This document shows, in pieces, positions 47,569 to 59,889 of a DNA stretch of 64,000 bases. The first letter of the stretch is position 1. Every line of letters begins with the position of its first letter. This DNA is from Quillaja saponaria. Its lineage: Eukaryota; Streptophyta; Magnoliopsida; Fabales; Quillajaceae. The notes beneath the pieces are model-generated. The model searched no databases. It was not told where the DNA came from and worked only from the letters and a program-made list of their open reading frames with translations. The DNA lies in assembly GCA_029379385.1 (NCBI GenBank), contig CM055607.1, positions 16,616,001 to 16,680,000 of the forward strand, given 5' to 3'. The position numbers and the translations under genes are program-made.

Positions 47569-49171
47569 TCTTGTTTCTCTTTTATTTTCTTAGTTTAGTT
47601 TTGCATTTTGTAATGTAGCTATATATACTAGGTAGGGGCAATGAAAAAGGAAAAAGAAGAAGATCTTATTTTATTGGGTTGCAATGGCGTCAAGTAAGTC
47701 TATTTGAATAAGTTTAGAAATGCGTACAGCAAGGACCACACGCAAAAACAAACAAACCAGATTCCATATAAGTCAAATATATTTAAGTCCAACGTGTTTG
47801 TCGATTTATAAATTTAAATTAAGTGTTTTTGAAGTACTTGCATGTTAGAAACTTTGAACTTTGAAGCCAATATATTCAGCAAGAGAAAGAGAAAGAGAAG
47901 ATGATGATGATGATGATAATGAAGTTAGTACTTATGGAATTTGTGGACGGTACCTAATATTTCGGAGAAAGTGGTGATCCATATCTAGTTTCTGTATAGC
48001 TAGTTATATTATCTTAAGAATATGCTTTATAGAAAAACAAATTCAGAATATCTTAATTATTTTTGGTAAAATTAGACAAATTATAATAGAAGACACAATC
48101 CTCATCCTTTGTTTACATCTGGCTCATAATTACATTATGTATATGACCTTAAATTTTATAATTTTTTTAATAAGTCAAAGTATATAATTGATTGAATCAG
48201 AAAAAACTTAAATTAGACTAAATACTACCTATTCGCCAAAAAAATAACATACCTAAACATAATTGATTTGTTGCTTTCCATGGTGAGAAAGGTATATACT
48301 TTATTCGGGATAAATGATACCTTAACACTTGGCCATGGAGGATCGATTTGTTTGATGTAGGGATGATCATAATTCTTAAACTCAAATTCACAAATTTATT
48401 TATATGATGATGGCAGCCTGCCCTAATCCCCATGACCCCATTAAAAGTCATAAATTGTATCTTGCGCTTGGTACAAGTTAGCTAAATTGAAAATTTACCA
48501 ATTATCGTCATTACTTGCATTTTTCTTTAGGACCAAACATTTTTTATTATGATAACAAGTTAATTTGGTGTGAACCTCTTGGGCTTGGGCCTCATTCAGC
48601 CTCCCAGTTATCTTCAGAAATAGGATTTTATATATGTATGGCATGGCCCATGTAAAACAGCTTCTCAGTAAATTAAGACCTTCACCCGTAATATATGAAA
48701 ACAAATTAATTTAGCTAGTTGATTGATAAATTAATTATCAATGAATTTAATATCCTAAATAATTGTCTACATCCTATTTCAATTAGTTAGTTGACACTTG
48801 ACACGATTGATATTAAAACGGCAATTGTGTAACAAAAACGGCACTCCACAGCCAAACAAGACAAGCAGTTACCATTGGCAAAGCAAATCAAAGCCGTGGC
48901 CGCAATGCAGGGAAAAAGATGTCAATCAGATGACACGTGGACGTCTATATTACTCCCACCTGTCGGAATTTGTCGGCTTAGTCTATATAATGTGCCATGA
49001 ATATATATAATAAAAATAATACATACAGATTACAGACAGGCATTTACAATTAATAGGCACATCCGAGGAAGAAACATTGTGGTCATCGTCATCCATAGAA
49101 GAGCTCTTCTTCTTTTTTCTTCCTCATTCTTTTAAATATTTATTGTTATTATTATCATTATCATTGTGGGC
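47569..49171. promoter_or_regulatory. Divergent promoter region between the two phosphatase genes
   Basis: 1.6 kb separates the two start codons. TATA boxes are TATATATAG for the minus gene (about 47619-47628) and CTATATAA for the plus gene (48983-48990). A G-box CACGTG (48934-48939) abuts GACGTC (48940-48945), a pair of bZIP-type sites upstream of the plus-gene TATA. Two matches to the PHR1 site GNATATNC are seen: GAATATGC (48018-48025) and the palindromic GTATATAC (48292-48299). PHR1 sites are known to drive phosphate-starvation induction, including of PAP genes. In such AT-rich DNA one match could be chance. The rest of the interval holds no gene. Confidence 0.55.
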
Positions 49172-52100
49172 ATGGGCATGGAACTACCAAGGCTGAGTCT
49201 CTTATTTCTGATATTAGTATTTGGTTTTGATTGGGGATTCTTCTCCGGCGTTTATTCATACAGTCGGCCGCCGCCTCGTAAGACAATTTTCGTGGAACAT
49301 GAATCCGGCGATGCTGATTCTGCAACTTCACCACAACAGGTAGATTCATTTTTTGTTACTCCATATATAATTATTAATTCACTACTTTGTTAACTAATTA
49401 ACGCTCATTGTCTCGGTATAGTTAAAAAAAAGAAAAAAACAAGTATTATTTTATGGGTTTTCAGTTTTGTGTGTTTGGTTGCTGAGAAAATCCAAAGGTT
49501 TTGTGACTTTTGACAATGTGTGGGGACTGCGGAAGGTGAAGGAGTTGGATAACCAATATTAGTGAAAAAAAAACAAAAAAAGTCTGTCTCACCAACTATC
49601 TCGCTTATTCCTAATTGGGTATTAGTAAAAAGTTCACATGATTGATGTATATAGGCAGCAAGTATCCATCAGATCATACTTTGCGCCAGTAAAAGAGTAG
49701 TTTAAGATATGTTTAAAAAATTAGTAATTAATTAATTCTTTAATTAGTAAGCTGGTTATATATATATATATATATATATCTTCGAAAACGGGGCATGTCA
49801 TACATAAATAAATTTTAATAATTATTATTATTTTTTTTTTTAAATATTAGAGTTTTTATATATGATCCATGGTTAAAAATTATTGAATTTATTATTATTT
49901 GATGATTTTAATTTAGAAAATCATTCTTGAAATAGGAATCAGTTTTTTGTTTTTTTTTTTTAATATATTGTTTAAGACATTTATTTTTTGCTTTTATATT
50001 GTTTGGGGCATTTCACCTAAAAATGGTGATATGCCAATCTGTTTACATTTTTTTTTTTTATTCTTTCTTTTATATATATCTATTTTCATTTTGTATTATT
50101 TTTTAAGTTATTTCTTAAAATTCATTGTCGATCAGTATCAAATTGTATTTTTTTTTTATATTAATTTGATTTTTTATAAGTAAAATATATATTGGATAAA
50201 ATCAATGAGATAATTATTTTTCTAATAATATTTAGTACCCTAAAAAAAAATTATGAATATATAAAAAATATTTAATTTTCACAAAATTTCATAAGTTTTG
50301 TGTCACAATAGACAATAATAAAATAAATATAAAATGAAAGGAGAAAATAAAATAAAAGGTCATGTTAGTTGATACTTTTTAACATTCATCTTAAATATTT
50401 AATTAAGAGAATAATCAGATAAATACTGTAAAATAAAATTAATATTAAGAAAAAGTAATAATAAAGATGTGTAAAAAAATTATCATTTCACTATTTTCTA
50501 ATAAATATATTCATTATCCTTTTAATTGAATATCTCAAATAATATAAAAAAGAAATATGGGTGCCTATTTGAAAATGTATATATCTCTAAATGAGATTTT
50601 CAAACAATATTAAATTCAAAATTATTGTCAACTCTCAAAAATTTTGTGACAGTTAATTAAGAAACATGGACACTGACAGTGACACTGCGACACAATACAA
50701 ATTAAGCACAGTGATGGATAGGATTTTATAACTACTTGATTATTTACTTGTAGAAGTTGTTTCACATACGAATAGGAACACACACCAGTTACTACCATTT
50801 GTTTGTCAATGGTACTTAAAACACATTGGTTGTAAGTACTGCAGGTGCATATTTCTCAAGTTGGGCAAGACAAGATGAGGATATCATGGATTACAGACAC
50901 CCCAACTCCTGCAAAAGTTGTGTACGGTCCATCTCCAGGTTCAAATGGGTTCTCTGCTTCTGGCACTACATCGTCCTACCATTACACCATGTACGAGTCC
51001 GGTGAAATCCACGAAGTAGTAATTGGTCCTCTCAACCCCAATACCGTCTATTACTACCGCTTGGGAGACCCACCTTCCGCCCGGGAATACACTCTCAAAA
51101 CCCCACCCTCTCAGTTTCCCATCAAATTTGCAGTTATAGGTATAATTGATGTCCCCAAAAGTACTGTACAATTAACTAATATGTTTGTAACTAGTAAAAT
51201 TGCATCGACCATGACATCACCTGACATCAATTAAGTGCTCTTCAACATTATGTTTTATGTTTTGATTATATGTGCAATTGTGCAGGTGATCTTGGACAGA
51301 CAGAATGGACAACCTCAACTCTGCAACACATAGCTAAATCAAACTATGACATGTTATTATTACCAGGAGACTTGTCATATGCAGATTTTATACAAACCCT
51401 ATGGGACTCATTTGGGCGTCTAGTTGAGCCGTTGGCAAGCCAACGTCCTTGGATGGTAACACAAGGCAACCATGAAATAGAAAAGATCCCAATTATCCAC
51501 AAAACCCCTTTTACAGCTTACAATGCGAGGTGGAGAATGCCGTATGAGGAAAGCGGTTCAGATTCAAACCTCTACTACTCTTTTGATTTGGCTGGGGTTC
51601 ATCTCATCATGCTGGGTTCTTATACTGACTTTGATCCCAATTCTGCACAGTACAAATGGCTTCAGGGGGACTTGGGAAAGGTTGATAGGGAGAGGACACC
51701 TTGGACAGTTGTGATTCTTCACGCGCCATGGTATAATTCCAATACTGCTCATCAAGGTGAGCCTGAATCTTATGCAATGAAAGCAGCCATGGAAGACTTG
51801 CTTTATAGATCTCAAGTTGATGTCGTTTTTGCTGGCCATGTCCATGCATATGAGCGATTTGTAAGTAGTTAAATTATATTTTAAAGTCTGATTATGATCT
51901 CTTAATTTCATATATATATATGCTTACATATCTTTTTCTCAGACTCGAGTTTCTGGGGACAAAGCTGACAATTGTGGTCCGGTGCATATAACAATAGGGG
52001 ATGGTGGTAACCGCGAAGGACTTGCCAGCAAGTAAGTTTATTTCATCACTTTGTAAAAAATAAGAATACTACTTTAATTTTCATCAAAACTATCAAACTA

Positions 52101-52400
52101 AAATATTTAACTGAGGTTCTTTCATGCCTTAATTTAATTGCCTGGAAATTCATATAGTATGTTATACGTTAACAAGTTAATAATAATTTTGTGTGGTTGA
52201 ATTAATTGAATGTCAGGTACATAGATCCCAAACCCGAGATATCGATATTCCGGGAGGCTAGCTTTGGACATGGGCAGTTTGAGGTGGTGAACGCGACTCA
52301 TGCACTATGGACTTGGCATAGGAACGATGACGACGAGGCAGTTGCCGGTGACTCTGTCTGGTTGAGAAGCCTCTCATCTGATCCCGCTTGCAAACTGTAA
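49172..52400 (+). CDS. Purple acid phosphatase, PAP22-like, intact
   Basis: Five exons: 49172-49339, 50845-51139, 51286-51860, 51943-52031 and 52217-52400, all GT-AG, total 1,311 bp and 436 aa plus stop. The first ATG (MGMELPRLS) is taken; a second in-frame ATG lies two codons on. A signal peptide ([10 protein letters not shown]) is followed by the fibronectin-like N-domain ([24 protein letters not shown]) and the metallophosphatase with the complete set of metal motifs: [29 protein letters not shown] and GHVHAYERF. Exon 1 (168 bp) and exon 4 (89 bp) are the same length as in the minus-strand neighbour, and exons 2 and 3 differ by only one and two codons, so the two arose by inverted duplication. 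The expected role is secreted phosphomonoesterase, possibly in phosphate scavenging. It ends DPACKL, without the NDEL tail of its partner. Confidence 0.95.
49340..50844 (+). other. Intron 1 of the plus-strand phosphatase gene
   Basis: A 1,505-bp, very AT-rich intron with a (TA)n run at about 49758-49780 and long T-runs. The matching intron of the partner gene is only 96 bp. The ORF at 49947-50183 is a low-complexity by-product of T-runs. No transposon termini were identified. Confidence 0.7.
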
Positions 52401-53110
52401 AGCATATTTCTATTACATTATCCAAATTAATAATCTAGTTATCATTTCTCTATCAATACTATATATGATTGTAAGTTGTTTTTACGGAAATATGGAATTT
52501 TCTAACTTAATTGGAAGGATGTGGCATTATATTCGTATTAACTTAAAAGAATTAATATTTGATACATCATTAGTATAAATAGTTTTTATACTGTCAAGAG
52601 AAGTAGAAAAGTATCATATTATTTTATAAATATTAATCACCTCACTTGATTTTAGTTAAATTAACTGATGCATTATAATCCTATTCATCAATAGGGTAAA
52701 TTTTCTTACAATAACAATGAATTAAAATATTAACTCTAATTTTAAATCATCAAAAATTTATTCTCTCGTCTAAGCATAAATATTCATTTACTAGCTAGCT
52801 GAATTGTCCAGTTGCTTTGTTTCTAATTACTTCTTCATATATAATAGAACTAAATTGAATATTACTTGAATTATAATTATCGAAAAGTATATTGTACTTT
52901 CCACCATTAAATTATTATTTAATTGCAATTTATCACATTTTCTATGAAATAAGTGTTGGAAAATTAAATGGTAGTACCCTTGTAATATTAAAGCAAAATG
53001 TTTCTTGATTAATTGCACTTACAAACTGAAATACTTTGCAACATTTATAAAAGCTAAAATCCGTAAGTTCATAATAAAAAAAGGCTTTTTTATACTTTTG
53101 ATTCCTATAA
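52401..53110. other. 3' flank of the plus-strand phosphatase gene
   Basis: AT-rich sequence that must contain the 3' UTR and polyadenylation site, though no clear AATAAA is seen close to the stop. No other gene is supported. Confidence 0.4.
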
Positions 53111-53111
53111 T

Positions 53112-54360
53112 TAAGGCCGGATTTCACTTTAATTCATAGCATTCATTTTGATGCAATTAGATCTCCAGAAATATAAAATTGTACCAATTAAGTCCTTGCC
53201 ATCAAATTCTATTCCTTTCAACGTTGACAGAAATGAGCTGGATTAACAAATGCCTTGTTGGCATCCCAGCTGGACAAATGGAGGTATAAGGCTTCGATTA
53301 GGCAAATTAAAAGCCCCAAAGCGTCATATCTTTTTGTTTCTAGACAAATTTTTCCTTCCCCGATTCTATTCTCAAATAAAGTGGTTGTCCCTAGGTTTTA
53401 GAAACTTAATAAATTTGGGGATTTAGGGATTTGCTAAAAACTTAGGGTTTCTCTTCCAAAATCTCGATCGAATTCACAGTTCAATTGGTCCTATCTGTTA
53501 GGGTTTTTGGAAATCGAAATAAGGTGTTAAAGATTGCACAAAGAAATGACAAGTTAGTTGTTTGGTGTTCTAGTTTTCTTTCGATGTTTTCTCCTTGTAA
53601 ATTATTGAATCTGAGTTTCCTTTCTCTTTATCCGAAAATGGCTTTTCTTGCTTTTTAAATATTATGTGTTTGGCTTTAATGGGTTTCTTTTTCTTTTTTA
53701 AATGTTCCGAGTTTGGACCACATTGTACTATATTTGCATTTTGACTTGGCTCCTTGTCACATGGTTGGGGTTTTTTGTGTGCTAATTTGTCCTTTTTTTT
53801 CTTTTTTCTTTTTTTGCACATTTTAGATGATGAAGAAAGGAGATTCCCACTGAAATACCATCATGGGAGACAATTTGTCCAATAGTCTAAATATGATGAG
53901 TTGGTATATGTGAATGGTGAAGTGCATTTGTTTGATTGCCACATTGACTACTGGTCATATTTTCCAATTGTTAGTAAGGTTGAAGAAACTCTAGGTTACA
54001 ATAGTTTTAGGATGCTATATTAGAGAGTGCTTGGTATGTCTGTTACCCATGGAATGTTGGAGTTAATTTCTGACAAGGATGTCCTAGAGATTTATAGTGT
54101 TTCCTATAATATGTGATAGGGTTTGTGAGGTGTATGTTGAAGACTGGTTTGATACTCTTGTAGTGATAAGATATGTTGTTGATGAGGAATATCCTACATG
54201 ATCAGATGATAGTGAGGAAAACCTTGATTCAAATGATAGTAAGGATAGTCTTGGAGGATTTAGCTTGCATGATAGTGATGATGAGAGAGATTATGGTTAT
54301 TTTGATGGAAATATGGACATTGAAGTGGAGGAAATAGACATACCTACAATAAAATAAAAA
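53112..54360 (+). mobile_element. Mutator-like element fragment (TIR-like end and N-terminal domain)
   Basis: The stretch starts with a MULE-style end (GGCCGGATTTCACTTTAATTC) and a G/T-rich leader. From about 53825 it encodes, in several frames, the N-terminal domain of plant MuDR-type proteins: PLKYHHGRQFVQ, then VYVNGEVHLFDCHIDYW, a SVTHGMLELISDKDVLEIY block, an EDWFD piece, and an acidic DSNDSKDS tail to 54340. Stops at 53887, 54020 and 54114 and a frameshift near 54120 break it. No transposase core follows, and the other end was not found. Confidence 0.7.
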
Positions 54361-56114
54361 AAAGGAGTAGGAATACTTGGAAAAAGAGCAACGGAGATGG
54401 TGAAGTAAGGAATTGGTTATGCAGGGCACAATGAAATTCAAAATTTTATCATGCAAAATTATGACAACCCAATTCTTAGGATCTACTCTATCATTTAATT
54501 ATGAACCAATTACACCTATTAATCTAATGAATAAGGATTTACATACTTAAGCAACTAGGATGCACTTTGATTCAACAACTTGATTCACAAAGTTGTATAG
54601 GGTGTCCAACCTCTAATGGTAACCACACGAATGAAATCAAACAAGAGCTCTAAGATGACTTTCTCTTAACCTCTGTGCTCTAGCACAAGTGATACGAGAT
54701 CTTTTTGTTCACACAACCACCCAATTTAGCAAAATTCTCTAATGTAGAGCAGAACTTTGACTTTTTATTGATATTATCTATAAAAGTAGGTACAAACTTT
54801 CATTGAAGTTTTACCTCAATTAAATAGATTGTATTAATTACATGAAGCCCAAAACTTTTCTTAATTAATTTACACTCTTGTGTGTGACCCATTAGATTCG
54901 TATTAAACTAGTAGTAGGTACATTAATTTAATATAATTTCAATTGGATACATATGATCTAATTAATTAGAATAACTTTCTAATTTATTTGGAATCAAATC
55001 AACTTTCAGCAAGACCCTTTTGATACTAAATTGCCAAAAGTAATGGGTTTTACCTGACTTGGAAAGAGAGCACGAAATGACACACAAATAGAACCAAAGG
55101 CTAGAAAGACGGCGCTAGGACAAAGCGTCTAAACAAAAATCAAGTGGCTAGGAAGCCAATACAACATCAACAATCTCAGGTTTTCATCCATATTGCTCAA
55201 AACAAGGAATGCTATTTATTTCAATACAGTTTAAACACAACTAGTTATTAATATCTCGTCACAAGAGAATATTTAGTATAAACTCTTATAACAGCAAGCT
55301 CTAACTTCTCACTTCACACTAAAAAATGAGGGAGTAATAAGGTGGAGTAGTTATAAGACGAAGTGGTGCAGTGGAGCAAAGTAAGTTATAATGTGGAGCA
55401 AAACATGTACATATCATAAACATTAAAAACATCACAAATAGTGATAAAGTTACCTGATACAACATCTAACAATGATAAAAGCATCACATCAGTAATAATA
55501 CCAGTAGGTAGCAGAGCAGAGCATCACAACAGTGATAGCACCATATTTATTCGTACAATAATTGCACCTCATTAATTTTAAGAGATTCAAATATATTCTG
55601 AATTAATTTTTGAACCATTTAATTTCTCTCCGAAATTTATTCTAAGACCTCTCCTATTTTTTTCCCCTCATCTTCTACTTTCACTTCCCTCCAAAATAAA
55701 ATGTTTTCCACTAAATTTTGTTGATCTTCCCTCCAAGTTTAAAAATTTCAACCAATTATATAAAATAGGACTATAGAAAATCTTTGTTTGCTTCAAGAAA
55801 ATATTTTTTTAATTTTTTAATTTTTAGTAATCATGTTGAGAAGAAGTAAAATAATAGTCAGTTAGAATGAATTTGACTGATTGAAACTTAAAACTTGTTT
55901 CAAATCAATATTCAATATGGTTTCTGCTTTAGGTAATCGAACTCTGAATGTAATTCTAACACGAGCCACTAAAATTTTAGGTATAAGCATGCGTGTTTTC
56001 ATGATCATATTACAATAGCTGCAAGGCTTTAATATGGTTAACTTATGGGACAAATGTTTCACTTTTATAAGCAAAAGAAAAAAGAAGTCGTAAGGCAAAG
56101 TGATGTGTGTAACT
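54361..56114. other. Intergenic, probably transposon-derived, unresolved
   Basis: No coding domain was recognised. The phrase around 54440-54560 and 54740-55010 resembles LTR-type plant repeat sequence but has no partner in the window. A short repeat GATAGCACC/GATAAAGC...ATCACA appears around 55440-55550. Confidence 0.3.
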
Positions 56115-56412
56115 TGTTAAAATAATATACTTTCCCTAACTAGAAATATCACTTATAGAAAGTAAGCAGTAATTGCAAGAAATTGCTTATGTGTCTAGCA
56201 AATTCAAATGTCTAGATAGTTCCACTTATTAGCTAAGTTATAAAAGTCTCTAGATAATTGTACATGTTGGTTGACTAGACTTGTGGCATTAGTAAGATGT
56301 TTAATATGTAGATAAGAATTGTATGGCGGTGGGACTATGCTAGAGTTGTGTAGAAAGGCTAATTAAGCCTACAAATAGGTGAGGATGGTTCTTAAGCTAA
56401 ATATTTATATTA
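56115..56412 (+). repeat. 5' LTR, left part
   Basis: It matches the first 290 or so bases of the 3' LTR: TGTTAAAATAATATAC, TTGCTTATGTGTCTAGCAAA and a GCTAATTAAGCCTA block. It is cut at about 56412, where AT-rich foreign sequence begins. Confidence 0.85.
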
Positions 56413-57589
56413 TATATGAAAGTGGCGAATGACATAATTTTTTTATTTTTTTAAATGTTCTTATAAGTTGTCATTTTTAGTTGTTATTTTACTTCAAATA
56501 CACTATTAATAATTTTTTTTCTCTATTTTAATATCAATAGGATATTGTAATTATTTAAAAACTAATGATTTCTTTTTTACTAATTCTTCTCAATATTTAT
56601 AAATATATAAATTTTTGAAAATTATATGTCAATAATAATTAAGATTGAATTTCTCTAATTTTTTATTGAATAAGTTCTTGAAAATTATAATTTTTTAGTT
56701 CTAATCAAATTTATGAATTAAAAGAAATTTTAAGACTATAATTTTCATGATTATAATACTGTTGCTTTAACTTTTAATTCATAAAAAAAATGATAATTTT
56801 TAATAATAAAATATCAATAGTAATTAAGATTTAATTTCTCAATTTTTAATTTAAAAAATTTATAAAAATTATAATATTTTTTAGTTCTTCTTAAACTTAG
56901 AAAATAATTATTTTTCTAATAAAAGACAATACTATGAATTAAAATAATATATATTAAGAATATGGTTTTCATAATTATAATATTGTTGTTTTAACTTTTA
57001 AATCTTTTTCCATTCTAAGAATTTGTTTTTTAATAAATTTATGAATTTAATTTAATTTTTTTGTTAGATTAATATAAAAGTACTATACTAAAAGAAAATT
57101 TATTTTCTTAAGTACCCTTATGAGTTTTTACTATTACGTGAGTACTTTTTAGTTCTTATTTTACTTCAAATAAATTATTTATTTCATTTTATTTGTTTAC
57201 TTCTTTCTTAATTCTTTTCCATTTTAATATTAATATGATTGGTAATTGTTTTATGACTATTAATTTTTGTATCCATTCTTTTCAATATTAATAGGTCTAT
57301 CAATAACTATATATCAATAGTAATTAAGATTGAATTTTCTCAATTTTTATATTTAACAAGTTACAAATAATTATAATATTTTCTATTTCATTCGATTTTA
57401 TAAATAAATATTTTAAGAAAATTCTATGAATTAAAAAAAAAAAAGTGTATAGTTCTTTTGATTATAATATTGTTGTGTTAATTTTCTTCTGTTTTTAGAA
57501 TTTTGAAATAAATATTAATTTTTTATTAAATTATCTATTTGTTTAATATCATTAATAGGAAATATTTTTTTATTAACTATAATTTTTTG

Positions 57590-57621
<32 letters not shown>

Positions 57622-58215
57622 TATTGATGAACATATATATGTAGATATCATAAACACAATTCACTCGCAATGCAAGTCAAATATTGTTTATAATAGTTAA
57701 TACGACAATTGTTAAATTTATTATGCATCACAACATTCAAATTTCAACTTATGCATCAAAATAATTAAGGCAATCTCTACATAAAAATACAATTGTTTCA
57801 CTAATTCTTAATACATATAGAAATTTTTTTTACTATAAAAGTAAAATTAAAAATAAATTCAGTTCACTCTACATGACACCAATTTATTAATACTTGGTTT
57901 TTTTTTATGATTTCTATCGATTTTGACTGATCCAATCACCAAAACAATTTTTAATCTGTGATCCAATCTATCACCCGAACAACGATACCAGCCATCCTTC
58001 TAATTTTGAAAACATTGCATATTACACCACATTTAGGGCGAGCCTTGGCGCAACGGTAAAGTTTGTTCCTTGGGTGGACCTGTAGGTCACGGGTTGAGCT
58101 GTGGAAAACAGCCTATTTACAGAATTAAGGGAAAGGTACGTACATGTGCGCCTACCCTCCCCCTACCCACGCATAGGCCGGGGGAGCACTTTGTGCACCG
58201 GGTGAGCCCTTTTGC
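56413..58215. other. AT-rich insertion in the 5' LTR, with internal repeats
   Basis: About 1.8 kb of very AT-rich DNA splits the LTR. A phrase TAATTAAGATTGAATTT/TTTAATTTCTC appears three times (about 56633, 56821 and 57320), each followed by AATTATAATATTTT-like sequence. A longer block around 56450-56560 recurs around 57120-57240 (TTATTTTACTTCAAATA), giving a period of about 670 bp. A (TA)n run lies at 57592-57618. No ORF, TIR or target duplication was recognised. The SINE at 58036-58214 sits at its right end. Confidence 0.55.
58036..58214 (+). mobile_element. Au-like tRNA-derived SINE
   Basis: It starts GGGCGAGCCTTGGCGCAACG, which contains the pol III A box (TGGCGCAACGG), followed by a B-box-like GGTCACGGGTTGAGCTG and a GGAAAACAGCC block, and ends GTGCACCGGGTGAGCCCTTT, then TG. 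Length (about 180 bp), head and tail are those of the plant Au SINE family. Relative to the family, the B box shows a missing base in GGTTCGA. Clear target duplications were not found. Confidence 0.9.
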
Positions 58216-58515
58216 AATACACACATGAATCCCTGACCCCACCTAGTATCTTTATAATGTCATAAGCGCCTAAGTGAAAGTCTATAAGCTAATAAGCTAA
58301 GAAAGCAAGAGATAGCAAAGTTAATATTACACACATGAATCCATGACCCACCTAGTATCTTATAATTTCATAGCGCCTAAGTGAAAGGCTAGCTAATAGC
58401 TAAGAAAGAAGACAAGAAGATACAAAGTAAAATTGCTAAGCTGACACAAACTATTGATTATATACAAAATACTTAAATGAACAATTTAGATGTAGACGGT
58501 TCAAAATTCTAAACA
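58216..58515 (+). repeat. 5' LTR, right part, with a tandem duplication
   Basis: It matches the end of the 3' LTR (AAGTGAAAGTCTATAAGC, AAGAAGATAGCAAAG-like). A block of about 110 bp starting CACACATGAATCC occurs twice (58220-58330 and 58330-58435), so this arm has been lengthened by a local duplication absent from the 3' LTR. Confidence 0.75.
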
Positions 58516-58567
58516 AAGGTATCAGAGATATGTTTAATTATTTGACGAAGGCTCACTACATAAATCC

Positions 58568-59510
58568 ATGATTTTTTATATAGTCCAATCTATTCCTCTA
58601 TCAATTTTCTTAGGTGAAAACTATGATTATTACAATATCAAAATGAAGACATATTTTATGTCTTCAGGCTTGTGGAATATTATTCGTAAAAGAATAACTA
58701 TTTCACAATATAGAACTACTTTCACCAATGCCCAGCAAGAGAAATTAAATAAGAACCAGAGAGAAGCACATGCTTTATCATGTCATCCTACAGGCTTTTG
58801 CTGGCAGTATTTTTCGCGAATTATTGGAGCTACTACAATGAAAGTAACGTGTATACATTGCATGAGGAATTTCAAGATACTATTAAGGTATGTGCCATTA
58901 ACTAAGAGATTTTGAAAATCTTAAAATGAAAGATTTTAAAACCTTGAAAGATTTTTATTCAAGAATTAAAAAGATATTAGTCAAATGAGAGCATATGGGG
59001 ATGATATTTCTTATAAAAAAGTAGTATGAAAAAATATTAATCATTGTAATTGAAAATTTTGAACATATTGTTGCCATAATAGAGGAAACAAAGGATTTAT
59101 CTACTTTATCAGTAATAGAATTAATGAGCTCTCTCAAAACTTCTGAAAATATGTTAAGTAGGCATACTGAAGACTTATTAGAGAGTATCTTTTAGTCTAA
59201 ACTAATATAAGATTTAAAGATTCTAAATTTAAAGGAGGAGGTTTAAGAGAACAATTTTATGGAGGAGAAAATATAAAAATCAAGGTTAAAACAAGTTAAA
59301 ATATTCTCCATGTATAATTTGCAAAAAGACAAATCATTTGGAGAAAAATTATTGGAATCATGGAAAGTCGCAATGCCACTAATGCAAAAAGTTCGGGCAT
59401 ATGGAGAAAGGTTGTCATCTCAAAGACAATCATCGTACAAGCTACTCCGAAAATCAAGTTATTGAAGATTATGGAGATATAGAAAATACATTTACATATG
59501 TCTAGCCGCA
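58568..59510 (+). pseudogene. Copia gag remnant
   Basis: This opens with the typical copia gag start (LGENYDYYNIKMKTYF, then GLWNII) and continues in broken frames with LKDFYSRIKKI and IEETKDLSTLSVIELMSSL, a piece rich in lysine, and a zinc knuckle whose second cysteine lies beside a stop (CH...CKKFGHMEKGC, about 59370-59415). Stops and shifts occur at about 58914, 58988 and 59193. Confidence 0.85.
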
Positions 59511-59519
59511 ACTTAGAAA

Positions 59520-59747
59520 AGTGATGTTACATTGCTCATTGATAGTGGTCGTAGCAATCACATGACTCCAAACTTCTTGGAACTAGACACATCATGCAAA
59601 TCTATAGTTAAATTAGGAGACGATCATTGCATTGACGTAATTATGAAAGTTACAGTTGCTATCGAGACGAAAAGCAATAAGAAATTCATCAAAAATGTCC
59701 TTTTAGTTCCCAGTTTAGTGCAAAATTTACTAATGTTGGCCAAATGA
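59520..59747 (+). pseudogene. Copia protease remnant
   Basis: The frame is open here with LLIDSGRSNHMTPN, in which D-S-G is the aspartic protease signature, followed by LLVPSLVQNLLMLAK, the usual end of the domain. It is out of frame with gag. Confidence 0.85.
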
Positions 59748-59889
59748 TGGAACATAGTCCTACACTACAATTTGGAGGAGATACATGCACGATATGTGAT
59801 AAAAGTGATAAAAGCTAAGAGATAACCCGAGTCAACATGAGAAATATAAATTTTTCCACTATAGTTGGATGTATGCTTCAAATATAGCC

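Noticed and set aside
49166..49171. An in-frame GTG as start of the plus-strand phosphatase
   Set aside because: Plant nuclear genes start at ATG; the first ATG is at 49172, six bases on.
49947..50183. ORF in intron 1 of the plus-strand phosphatase gene
   Set aside because: Mostly phenylalanine and tyrosine from T-runs, and it lies inside a well-defined intron.
51564..51911. Minus-strand ORFs across exon 3 of the plus-strand phosphatase gene
   Set aside because: Antisense shadows of a strongly supported exon.
53570..53821. Minus-strand lysine-rich ORF
   Set aside because: It is the complement of T-rich leader sequence of the MULE fragment, which codes on the other strand.
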